This document shows positions 1-5,193 of a DNA stretch of 5,652 nucleotides, piece after piece. The first letter of the stretch is position 1. Every line of letters begins with the position of its first letter. The notes under the pieces are model-generated. The model was given only the letters and a program-made list of their open reading frames with translations. It was not told where the DNA came from and made no database searches. Source of the DNA: an uncultured Bacilli bacterium. Its GTDB lineage: Bacteria; Bacillota_I; Bacilli_A; RF39; UBA660. The stretch spans positions 1-5,652 of the forward strand of contig CANQOD010000080.1 in NCBI GenBank assembly GCA_947625395.1, in the 5' to 3' direction. The translations under genes and the position numbers were made by a program.

Positions 1-795
1 CAAGCAATTCAAAGTAAAACATTTACCAAAGCAATTGGAACTGCCCAAAAACGAGTTGAAGGAAATAACTTTGATGTACGTAAACAATTACTACAATATG
101 ATGATGTTATGAATCAACAAAGAGAGATTATGTATGAAAAGAGAAATAAAATTTTAGATAGTGCTTCTATTCATACGACTGTTTTAGAATCTATTCACAA
201 TCATATCATTGATCTTGTGAAGAGTCATATTGCACCAGAAGGATATTTGACAGAAAATGATAAAAGTGAAATTTTAGAGGCTGTGAATGAAAATCTATTA
301 AAGAAAGATTTAGATGGTTCTGTTTTTGTAGAAAGTGATGAACAGACAATTGAAAACATTTATGTAGCAGTGCAAAAAGAATATGAAGATAAAATTAAAG
401 AAGTTCCAGAAGAAGTTCGTGATGAGTTTGAAAAAGCGATTTCTTTACAAGTGATTGATAATTATTGGATGGAACATATTAATACAATGAGTCATTTAAG
501 AGAGGGAATTTATCTTCGTAGTTATGCTCAAGAAGATCCACTTCGTGCTTATACTGTGGAAGGATTTGATATGTTTGATCAAATGCTTCAGAAAATTGAT
601 AAAGATTTGACGATTTTCTTATTAAGAGCAGAAATTCATCTTAATATAGAAAGAAAAGAAGTGGCTAAGAAAAAAATGACGAATGAAGACACTTCTAATG
701 AAAAAAAGCAGCCAAGAAAAGTAACTAAGATTGGTCGTAATGATCCTTGTCCTTGCGGTTCAGGAAAGAAATATAAAAATTGTTGTGGAAAGTAG
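1..795 (+). CDS. secA: Protein translocase subunit SecA, C-terminal part (5' end outside window)
   Basis: SecA is the ATPase motor that pushes preproteins through the SecYEG channel at the cytoplasmic membrane. The reading frame is open from base 1, so only the last 264 residues are present. Seen directly: the stretch around window residues 18-40, including KRVEGNNFD and QYDDVMNQQR, is the highly conserved entry to the helical scaffold and wing region. IDNYWMEHI (152-160) and LREGIYLRSYAQEDPLRAY (166-184) are signature SecA segments. A Lys-rich linker follows, and the protein ends in the zinc-binding SEC-C motif CPCGSGKKYKNCC (cysteine codons at 748, 754, 781 and 784), used by family members to bind SecB or ribosomes and phospholipid. 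The intact SEC-C tail favours the housekeeping SecA over an accessory SecA2. In many Bacillota prfB follows directly; here a terminator and an accessory gene follow instead. The first in-window ATG (109) is internal, not a start. Confidence 0.97.
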   Translation, partial: QAIQSKTFTKAIGTAQKRVEGNNFDVRKQLLQYDDVMNQQREIMYEKRNKILDSASIHTTVLESIHNHIIDLVKSHIAPEGYLTENDKSEILEAVNENLLKKDLDGSVFVESDEQTIENIYVAVQKEYEDKIKEVPEEVRDEFEKAISLQVIDNYWMEHINTMSHLREGIYLRSYAQEDPLRAYTVEGFDMFDQMLQKIDKDLTIFLLRAEIHLNIERKEVAKKKMTNEDTSNEKKQPRKVTKIGRNDPCPCGSGKKYKNCCGK

Positions 796-860
796 TAGGT
801 TTTATAAGGGTTTGCGAGTGATTGGAAACGAAAAAAACTAAAAACAACATAAAAATTGAA

Positions 861-910
861 AATTTTCCTCATTTTTTCCTCGCTTTCTGAAAATGAGGAA
901 AATTATTTTT
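861..910 (+). terminator. Rho-independent terminator of secA
   Basis: A perfect 15-bp inverted repeat has its left arm aattttcctcatttt at 861-875 and its right arm aaaatgaggaaaatt at 890-904. The loop is 14 nt, and the run attttt follows at 905-910. It lies 65 bases after the secA stop and 18 bases before the next start codon, so it should separate secA from the accessory gene downstream. Confidence 0.85.
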
Positions 911-916
911 AAAGCT

Positions 917-924
917 GAGAGGTG
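917..924 (+). promoter_or_regulatory. Ribosome binding site deciding the ATG start at 928
   Basis: The sequence gagaggtg is a good Shine-Dalgarno match. It covers the in-frame GTG at 922-924, so that GTG cannot sensibly be the start. The next in-frame ATG, at 928, lies about 5 bases after the AGAGG core and is the better choice. Confidence 0.7.
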
Positions 925-927
925 CAA

Positions 928-1428
928 ATGAGAATAAATTATTCGGATGAAGATGTCGTAAAAGGAGAAAAATCCATATTCTTGGCTGGTCCAACACCAA
1001 GAAATAAAGATACAAGTTCATGGAGAATAGAAGCATGCAATATTTTAGAAAATATGGGTTTTGATGGCATAGTATATGTTCCTGAATACTCTAGTTGGAA
1101 ACCAAAAGAAAGCTATGTTGATCAAGCAATGTGGGAAAGAATAGCTTTAAGTGAAGCTACTACTATAGTATTTTGGATTCCAAGACATTTACCAGATATG
1201 CCAGCATTTACTACTAATGTAGAATTTGGATATTGGTTACATACTGGAAAAGTAGTATATGGAAGACCTGATAATGCTGAAAAAATTAAATATTTAGATT
1301 GGCTTTATGAATTAGATTATGATAATAAACCAATAAATAATCTTCAAGAATTATTACAGTTAGCAGTCATAAAAACTAATGAAACAAAATTAAATAAATT
1401 ATTTCAAAAGAAAATAAATTTGGGATAA
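928..1428 (+). CDS. Nucleoside 2-deoxyribosyltransferase-like protein
   Basis: A 166-residue protein of the Nuc_deoxyri_tr2 type (PF15891-like). Family members exchange or hydrolyse the base of (deoxy)nucleosides by a double-displacement mechanism on a Rossmann-like fold. Seen: the first strand and loop SIFLAGPTPR (residues 16-25) followed by SWR (31-33); a hydrophobic strand ending in FWIPR (82-86); and the motif TTNVEFGYW (96-104), whose Glu99 aligns with the family's catalytic glutamate. The HTGKVVYGRP stretch that follows matches the usual helix-strand after that glutamate. The length is normal for a stand-alone domain, and no signal peptide or membrane segment is visible, so it should be cytosolic. 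No convincing promoter separates it from the secA terminator, so its expression source is unclear. Its TAA shares one base with the ATG of the KilA-N pseudogene (TAATG), suggesting the two were once translationally coupled. The family is clear; the real substrate is unknown. Confidence 0.85.
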   Translation: MRINYSDEDVVKGEKSIFLAGPTPRNKDTSSWRIEACNILENMGFDGIVYVPEYSSWKPKESYVDQAMWERIALSEATTIVFWIPRHLPDMPAFTTNVEFGYWLHTGKVVYGRPDNAEKIKYLDWLYELDYDNKPINNLQELLQLAVIKTNETKLNKLFQKKINLG

Positions 1429-1758
1429 TGCAAGTTGGGAATGTTAATTATATTTCTTTAACTGATTTAGCAAAATATGCAAATTCCAAAGATTCATTTG
1501 GAGTAATAAGAATTCTTTTGATTATTATAATTTATGGGAAGAAATTAATAATGAAAATTTTAATTCCATGTAATCCCACAGAATTAAAATTGATGAAGTT
1601 CCATATAATAGATTTACTATGACTCCAAATAGATGGAAGAGAAATTTTAATGTTATTGGTATTATTCCAAATAGTTGAAAATATAGTAAAGATACATTTG
1701 CTCATCTAGATATTGCTTTTGAATTTGCTAGTTGGTTATCACAGAATTTAAACTGTAA
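1428..1758 (+). pseudogene. KilA-N domain protein, degraded by frameshifts and stops
   Basis: This is a remnant of a KilA-N domain protein, a DNA-binding family common in phages and phage-derived loci. The first part, read from ATG 1428, gives NYISLTDLAKYANSKDSFG and IR, the KilA-N opening. The usual IRNW...TIEFL segment is then largely missing. The match continues one frame over (codons in phase with 1520) as FDYYNLWEEINNENFN, is hit by a TAA at 1571-1573, and goes on with RFTMTPNRWKRNFNVIGII. A TGA follows at 1676-1678, where relatives have a glycine, so one GGA to TGA change would explain it. After that come FAHLDIAFEFASWLS and, after an apparent one-base loss near 1742, EFKL. At least two frameshifts and two nonsense codons make a functional product very unlikely. 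An ORF reading from 1428 to 1622 exists, but its second half is out of frame and meaningless. Confidence 0.85.
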
Positions 1759-1760
1759 AG

Positions 1761-1787
1761 AAGATAGCATTCGATTGCTATTTTTTT
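1761..1787 (+). terminator. Hairpin plus T-run after the KilA-N remnant
   Basis: The stem aagatagca (1761-1769) pairs with tgctatttt (1776-1784), with one G-U pair, across a 6-nt loop (ttcgat). T residues run from 1781 to 1787. It resembles a weak intrinsic terminator at the decayed end of the KilA-N gene. The true end of that gene may have been deleted, placing this hairpin here. Confidence 0.55.
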
Positions 1788-2110
1788 CATTTATTTAGAA
1801 AAAGGGGGGAAATATTATCAATATCCATTTGCAATCACGTCAATTATTGGAAAAAATATATCAACAAAAATAAACTAAAAAAAAAGTGAAGCACAGGAAA
1901 CTGATAATGCAACTTTATTTGGAAGTAATCATAAAACATATGAAATATTACAAAGTGAGGATATTGAATTAATATTTTATAAATTTAGAAGGATACATTA
2001 AAATAGATACAATACTTCAATATGCTTTTATTCATCAAAATAGTCTTAAAGTATCTCATAGGAAATATAGTTGTTAACACACAAGAAAATATACAGAAAA
2101 ACATACAAGA
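1788..2110 (+). other. Gene-poor decayed region with short coding remnants
   Basis: No intact gene is visible here. A run of Gs at 1804-1809 looks like an orphaned ribosome binding site, but no ATG follows. The frame after it reads IHLQSRQLLEKIYQQK and stops at 1871-1873. Another frame is open from 1879 to a TAA at 1999-2001 (containing ETDNATLFGSNHKTYEILQ), and an overlapping frame from 1973 to 2077 reads YFINLEGYIKIDTILQYA before its stop. The switch between the last two frames could mark a frameshift in one former gene. The second piece faintly recalls the start of an S4 RNA-binding domain, but that is too weak to name it. The Fic promoter begins just downstream. Confidence 0.45.
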
Positions 2111-2113
2111 TAA

Positions 2114-2142
2114 TTGACTGTAATATTATTAAATGATATAAT
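2114..2142 (+). promoter_or_regulatory. Sigma-A-type promoter of the fic gene
   Basis: A -35 box TTGACT (2114-2119, 5 of 6 consensus bases) and a perfect -10 box TATAAT (2137-2142) are separated by 17 bases. Transcription would start near 2149, leaving a leader of about 24 bases with the ribosome binding site gaggtgat at 2159-2166. This is the best promoter match in the window. Confidence 0.8.
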
Positions 2143-2150
2143 ACTATCAT
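2133..2150. promoter_or_regulatory. Inverted repeat over the fic -10 box, candidate operator
   Basis: The arms atgata (2133-2138) and tatcat (2145-2150) are perfect reverse complements around a 6-base centre. They cover the -10 box and the expected transcription start. A repressor bound here would block the fic promoter, and the Fic protein itself has a C-terminal winged helix that could be that repressor. This is inference from position and symmetry; short AT-rich dyads also arise by chance. Confidence 0.4.
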
Positions 2151-2172
2151 AAGAATTTGAGGTGATTTTACC

Positions 2173-3168
2173 ATGAATAATTACATCCCACCATTTGATA
2201 TTACCAATATTATGTTAGATAGAATATCAAGTATAATGAAAAAGATTGGTAAATTGGATAATTATAAAGACTTAAATAAAATGCCAGTTTTAAGAAGAAA
2301 TAATCGAATTTGTTCTATTCATTCATCACTCGCTATTGAAGCAAATTCATTATCATTTAATCAAGTGAAAGATATTATTGATGGTAAAAAAGTAATTGGT
2401 CCTCAAAATGAGATACAAGAGGTAAAAAATGCTTATGAAGCATATAAATTAATAAAAGAAGTGAATCAATATTCGCTTAAAGATTTAAAAAAAGTTCATG
2501 GTGTAATGACTTATCTTACAGTTGATGAATCTGGAAATTTTAGAAAAGGCAATGAAGGGGTATTTGATGAAAATGGTAATTGTATTCATGTTTGTCCATC
2601 ACCTGAACAAGTTGATGAATTAATGGAGCAATTATTCAAATGGATAAAAGATAATAATGGCATAGTACATCCATTAATACTGTCATCAGTATTTCATTAT
2701 GAATTTGTATTTATTCACCCATTTAAAGATGGAAATGGAAGAATTGCTAGATTATGGCAAAATGTTTTATTATCAAATTGGGAAGAAATATTTGAATATG
2801 TTCCCATTGAATCTCAGATAAAGAAATATCAAGAGGAATACTATTCAGCTATTGCTAATTGTAATCATAATGGTAATTCTACAGAGTTTATAGAATTTAT
2901 GTTAAAAATGATTGATGAAATATTAGAGGATTTAATGAATAGTACAAGTGTACAAGCAAACCATGTCAGTTCATATGTTAATAAATTATTAGACTTCATG
3001 GAACCTGGCGTGGCAATGACTACATCTGAATTGATGAGAAAATTAAATATGAAATCTCGTATTTCCTTTAGAAAAAATTATTTAACTCCAGCACTAGAGA
3101 ATGGATTAATAAAAATGACTAATCCAGACAAACCTACTAGTAAAAATCAAATGTATTACAAAGTATAA
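2173..3168 (+). CDS. Fic family protein with C-terminal winged helix
   Basis: A 331-residue Fic-domain protein. Most Fic enzymes transfer AMP (some other phosphate-containing groups) from a nucleotide to Ser, Thr or Tyr of a target protein. Seen: an intact catalytic motif HPFKDGNGR (182-190), with the catalytic His182 and the nucleotide-phosphate-binding residues; a flap-like GNFRKGNEGVF segment (121-131); and an N-terminal autoinhibitory helix SSLAIEAN (51-58). In that helix Glu56 would contact the Fic-motif arginine, as in class II Fic proteins; the usual Gly after it is Ala. Residues about 280-331 (TTSELMRKLNMKSR..., then LTPALENGLIKMTNPDKPTS) form a winged-helix DNA-binding domain, typical of this Fic subfamily. 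The ATG at 2173 has gaggtgat 6 bases upstream. No toxin or antitoxin partner gene is adjacent; inhibition appears built in. Likely cytosolic. The target protein is unknown. Confidence 0.92.
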   Translation: MNNYIPPFDITNIMLDRISSIMKKIGKLDNYKDLNKMPVLRRNNRICSIHSSLAIEANSLSFNQVKDIIDGKKVIGPQNEIQEVKNAYEAYKLIKEVNQYSLKDLKKVHGVMTYLTVDESGNFRKGNEGVFDENGNCIHVCPSPEQVDELMEQLFKWIKDNNGIVHPLILSSVFHYEFVFIHPFKDGNGRIARLWQNVLLSNWEEIFEYVPIESQIKKYQEEYYSAIANCNHNGNSTEFIEFMLKMIDEILEDLMNSTSVQANHVSSYVNKLLDFMEPGVAMTTSELMRKLNMKSRISFRKNYLTPALENGLIKMTNPDKPTSKNQMYYKV

Positions 3169-3204
3169 TAAAGTAAGAAATACAAGAACTGTTGTGATAA
3201 ATAT

Positions 3205-3234
3205 TTAAAAATAAATTAAAACGGATGATATAAT
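3205..3234 (+). promoter_or_regulatory. Probable promoter of the DUF1835-like gene
   Basis: A perfect -10 box TATAAT lies at 3229-3234, with a weaker -35 TTAAAA (3205-3210, 4 of 6) 18 bases upstream. It falls in the 97-base gap after fic. The 11 bases atgatataata (3225-3235) around this -10 box are identical to those around the fic -10 box (2133-2143). The presence of this promoter suggests the downstream gene is not simply read through from fic. Confidence 0.55.
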
Positions 3235-3265
3235 AATATACAAAAAAGCAAGGTGTAAGGGAATT

Positions 3266-4339
3266 ATGGAAGAAAATATAAGAAAAATTGTTACTAAATT
3301 AAAGGAAAGAGGATTATCTCAAGTTGATATATGTGCTGTAATTGTTTTTTCAAATAATGATGAAAGCGTAATAAACAAGTTAATAAATTACATAGATAAT
3401 ACGAATAAAACGAAACTAGATTTAAAGAGTGATTTATTACAACTAGAAATTACACTATTGAATAAAAATTCTGTCAAAAAAAGAGAAGAGACAAATCTTT
3501 CTAAAATGAAAGATAAGCAAGATGATGATATATCTACTTCTGTTCATACTCTAATATATGAAAAAGAATCTGATTTAGATAAACTTTTAAATGTTACTTA
3601 TAATGAACCAAACATAGGTGACTTAAAATTGTTATTGCTATCTTTTAAATTGAATTATTGTTGTGTTATGTTAAGTCTTGCTTATATGGATTTATTAGAG
3701 TTAGAAAAGAATACAAGGGAAAGTTTTAGAAAAATAGATTTGTATAAATTTGATGATCAAATAAATTATTCATTTCAACCAGTAATTGAACAATTAAATA
3801 AAGATATTGATGACTATCAACAAATTATTATTTGGACTAAACACAGCGATACAAATGCCTACTTATTACCATATTATTTTATAAATAAATTTTATGACAA
3901 AATGAAGAACAAGAAAATAATGTTAATATATATTGATGAACTGCCAGGATGTAAAGATCTATCTGAATTAAAAATCGGTCAGTTCAAAGAACTTTTAAAA
4001 ACTGGCAAAGTTCTAACAAAAGAAGAAATAGATAATTATTCAAACGAGTGGAATGAAATAGTATCACATAAATGTGACATAAGAGATTTGATTAATGGTA
4101 AGTTAGAGTACAAAAATATAGAAGATTATTATGATACTATTAAAGATTTGTTAAAGAAAGATGGAGAAATATATAGAACAACATTTATTGGTGAACTTAT
4201 GAGTAAAAATATATTATGTGGTGGTATTCCTGATATTTATAGTTATATAATTGATAGTATGATAGAACAAAATATTATTTCTTCAAAGGATTATAAGGTG
4301 AAAAACTTTATTCCTGCTGATAAAATATCTTTAAAGTAG
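3266..4339 (+). CDS. DUF1835/DUF3658-like protein with an unassigned N-terminal region
   Basis: A 357-residue, apparently cytosolic protein of unknown biochemical role. Residues about 186-250, starting QIIIWTKHSDTNAYLLPYYF, fit the opening of the DUF1835 fold, where a W..xSD-type loop follows the first strand. Residues about 250-340 fit DUF3658: LTKEEIDNYSNEWNEI (250-265), then CDIRDLINGKL, then EDYYDTIKDLL (286-296), an RTTFIGELM helix, and a final ...IIDSMIEQNIIS helix. The first 180 residues are Lys/Glu/Asp-rich and helical-looking, with a very charged linker at about 70-90 (KKREETNLSKMKDKQDDD). A hydrophobic helix lies at about 118-146 (LKLLLLSFKLNYCCVMLSLAY), but it is flanked and interrupted in a way that suits a buried helix more than a clear membrane span. 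I cannot assign that half. ATG 3266 is preceded by aaggtg (3250-3255) and aaggg (3257-3261). The DUF assignment is by pattern recognition only. Confidence 0.7.
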   Translation: MEENIRKIVTKLKERGLSQVDICAVIVFSNNDESVINKLINYIDNTNKTKLDLKSDLLQLEITLLNKNSVKKREETNLSKMKDKQDDDISTSVHTLIYEKESDLDKLLNVTYNEPNIGDLKLLLLSFKLNYCCVMLSLAYMDLLELEKNTRESFRKIDLYKFDDQINYSFQPVIEQLNKDIDDYQQIIIWTKHSDTNAYLLPYYFINKFYDKMKNKKIMLIYIDELPGCKDLSELKIGQFKELLKTGKVLTKEEIDNYSNEWNEIVSHKCDIRDLINGKLEYKNIEDYYDTIKDLLKKDGEIYRTTFIGELMSKNILCGGIPDIYSYIIDSMIEQNIISSKDYKVKNFIPADKISLK

Positions 4340-4345
4340 TGATAA

Positions 4346-4373
4346 TTATTTAAAAATGTATTGAAATTATAAT
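4346..4373 (+). promoter_or_regulatory. Weak candidate promoter upstream of the YjjX-like gene
   Basis: A perfect TATAAT lies at 4368-4373, but the best -35 (TTATTT, 4346-4351, 16-base spacer) matches poorly. Transcription would start near 4380 and give a leader of about 105 bases containing the tandem palindromes at 4397-4416. In DNA this AT-rich a lone TATAAT is weak evidence. Confidence 0.3.
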
Positions 4374-4396
4374 GGCAGCAAAAATACTTTAAATTT

Positions 4397-4416
4397 ATGA
4401 TATCATTCATATGAAT
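4397..4416. repeat. Two overlapping perfect palindromes, possible operator
   Basis: The 10-bp palindrome atgatatcat (4397-4406) and the 12-bp palindrome attcatatgaat (4405-4416) are both perfect and share two bases. They lie 70-89 bases upstream of the YjjX-like start. Such symmetric sites suit dimeric regulators; alternatively they are chance structures in AT-rich DNA. A small hairpin with a T-run (aatag/ctatt, 4414-4427) follows directly. Confidence 0.4.
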
Positions 4417-4485
4417 AGGTTTCTATTTTTATGCGTTCGTTCAATGATTGTTGAAAATTTTAAAAATTAGGGGGGTGAGTAAACT

Positions 4486-5055
4486 GTGAAAATCATTCTT
4501 GGTTCTAAAAATCCATCTAAAAAAGAGGCAATTGAGATTGCTTTAAATGCATTAAATATTAGTGATTATGTAATTGAATCTGTAGATGTTCCTTCTCATG
4601 TTAGTTCAAAGCCTATTAATAGTGAAACATTACATGGAGCTCATCATCGAAATCAAGAAGTAATGCGATATTGTTTAAAAAATAATCTTGCTTATGACTT
4701 ATTAATAAGCATAGAGGGTGGATATGAACAAGTAGATGACTATTATTTTATAGTTACTTATGCTTCAATTATAGATAAAGAAAAAAATGAATTTATAGGT
4801 AAATCACAAGGATTGCAAATTACTAAAAATATGTTTGAATGGGTAAAAAGCGGTCAATCTTTAAATAGAATTATTGAAGAAATGTTACATAGTAAAGAAA
4901 ATAAAAAAAGAAACGGAATAAGTGGGTATTTAACCGATGGCTATTATTATAGAAGCATTTTTGATTCGACAGCTATAATAAGTGCTTATGAGGCTATGAA
5001 CAATTCCAAAATATCCTATGAAAATTTAGAAAAAAAATTAGAATTACAAAAATAG
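4486..5055 (+). CDS. yjjX: YjjX-like inosine/xanthosine triphosphatase (DUF84 family)
   Basis: A 189-residue protein of the YjjX/DUF84 (NTPase_I-T) family. E. coli YjjX hydrolyses the non-canonical nucleotides ITP and XTP to diphosphates, keeping damaged purines out of nucleic acids. Seen: the N-terminal GSKNPSKKEAI (6-16), the nucleotide-binding start of the fold; VSSKPINSETLHGAHHRN (39-56), matching the family's V..QP.s..ET..GA..R motif; SIEGGYE (75-81), the conserved acidic-glycine motif; and GISGYLTDGYYYRS (144-157) near the end. The start is GTG 4486, because aggggggtgag (4469-4479) lies about 6 bases upstream and no better codon follows before the conserved strand. The protein is slightly longer than typical (about 170 residues), with a Lys/Glu-rich C-terminal tail. 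It stands alone in its own transcription unit. The family is clear; the substrate is inferred, and the symbol is transferred from the E. coli homologue. Confidence 0.85.
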   Translation: MKIILGSKNPSKKEAIEIALNALNISDYVIESVDVPSHVSSKPINSETLHGAHHRNQEVMRYCLKNNLAYDLLISIEGGYEQVDDYYFIVTYASIIDKEKNEFIGKSQGLQITKNMFEWVKSGQSLNRIIEEMLHSKENKKRNGISGYLTDGYYYRSIFDSTAIISAYEAMNNSKISYENLEKKLELQK

Positions 5056-5087
5056 GAAAAATGTGTTATATTAAACAAGGAATACAT

Positions 5088-5115
5088 TTGACACATGTAG
5101 TGCTATGCACATAAA
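5088..5115 (+). promoter_or_regulatory. Candidate promoter for the DUF2798-like gene
   Basis: A perfect -35 box TTGACA (5088-5093) is followed after 16 bases by CATAAA (5110-5115, 4 of 6 against TATAAT). Transcription would begin near 5122 and leave a leader of about 70 bases. The -10 box is mediocre, so confidence is moderate. Confidence 0.45.
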
Positions 5116-5159
5116 TCTGATTACAGAGATGTATTTGGAATGAATGTGATAGTGCTATG
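5098..5159 (+). repeat. Pair of 10-base direct repeats in the leader
   Basis: The sequence tagtgctatg occurs at 5098-5107 and again at 5150-5159, 52 bases apart. The first copy continues into a small hairpin (gtgc-tat-gcac, 5100-5110); the second runs into the T-run of the candidate terminator. They may be regulator binding sites or alternative pairing strands of a leader RNA. Confidence 0.5.
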
Positions 5160-5169
5160 TGTGTTTTTT
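5105..5169 (+). terminator. Terminator-like long-loop hairpin before the DUF2798-like gene
   Basis: Bases 5105-5113 (atgcacata) can pair with 5156-5164 (tatgtgtgt) in a 9-bp stem with two G-U pairs, immediately followed by a run of Ts to 5169. The loop is about 42 nt. It could end transcription of the YjjX-like gene. The same region can also form aatacat (5081-5087) with atgtatt (5129-5135), so the two folds would compete if a transcript covers both. Stability was not computed. Confidence 0.4.
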
Positions 5170-5193
5170 GTTGCCAAAAAGGAGGTGAAATGG

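Noticed and set aside
796..860. Integrase attachment site after secA
   Set aside because: I found no second copy of this sequence within the window and no integrase gene, so an attachment site cannot be supported here.
636..872. Minus-strand open frame of 78 codons
   Set aside because: It lies antisense to the conserved secA 3' end, including the SEC-C cysteines, and has no ribosome binding site or recognisable protein similarity.
922..924. GTG as start of the deoxyribosyltransferase-like gene
   Set aside because: It lies inside the Shine-Dalgarno sequence itself; ATG at 928 has proper spacing.
1428..1622. An intact 64-residue small protein
   Set aside because: Only the first 30 or so residues match KilA-N. 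The rest is translated out of frame, while the correct homology continues in another frame.
1788..2110. CRISPR array or tRNA in the gene-poor stretch
   Set aside because: I see no regularly spaced repeats and no cloverleaf-like sequence on either strand.
2173..3168. Fic toxin-antitoxin pair
   Set aside because: There is no small antitoxin gene adjacent to fic; the inhibitory helix is encoded within the Fic protein itself.
5190..5192. ATG at 5190 as start of the membrane-protein gene
   Set aside because: It is in a different frame from the hydrophobic protein and only about 4 bases from the AGGAGG core.
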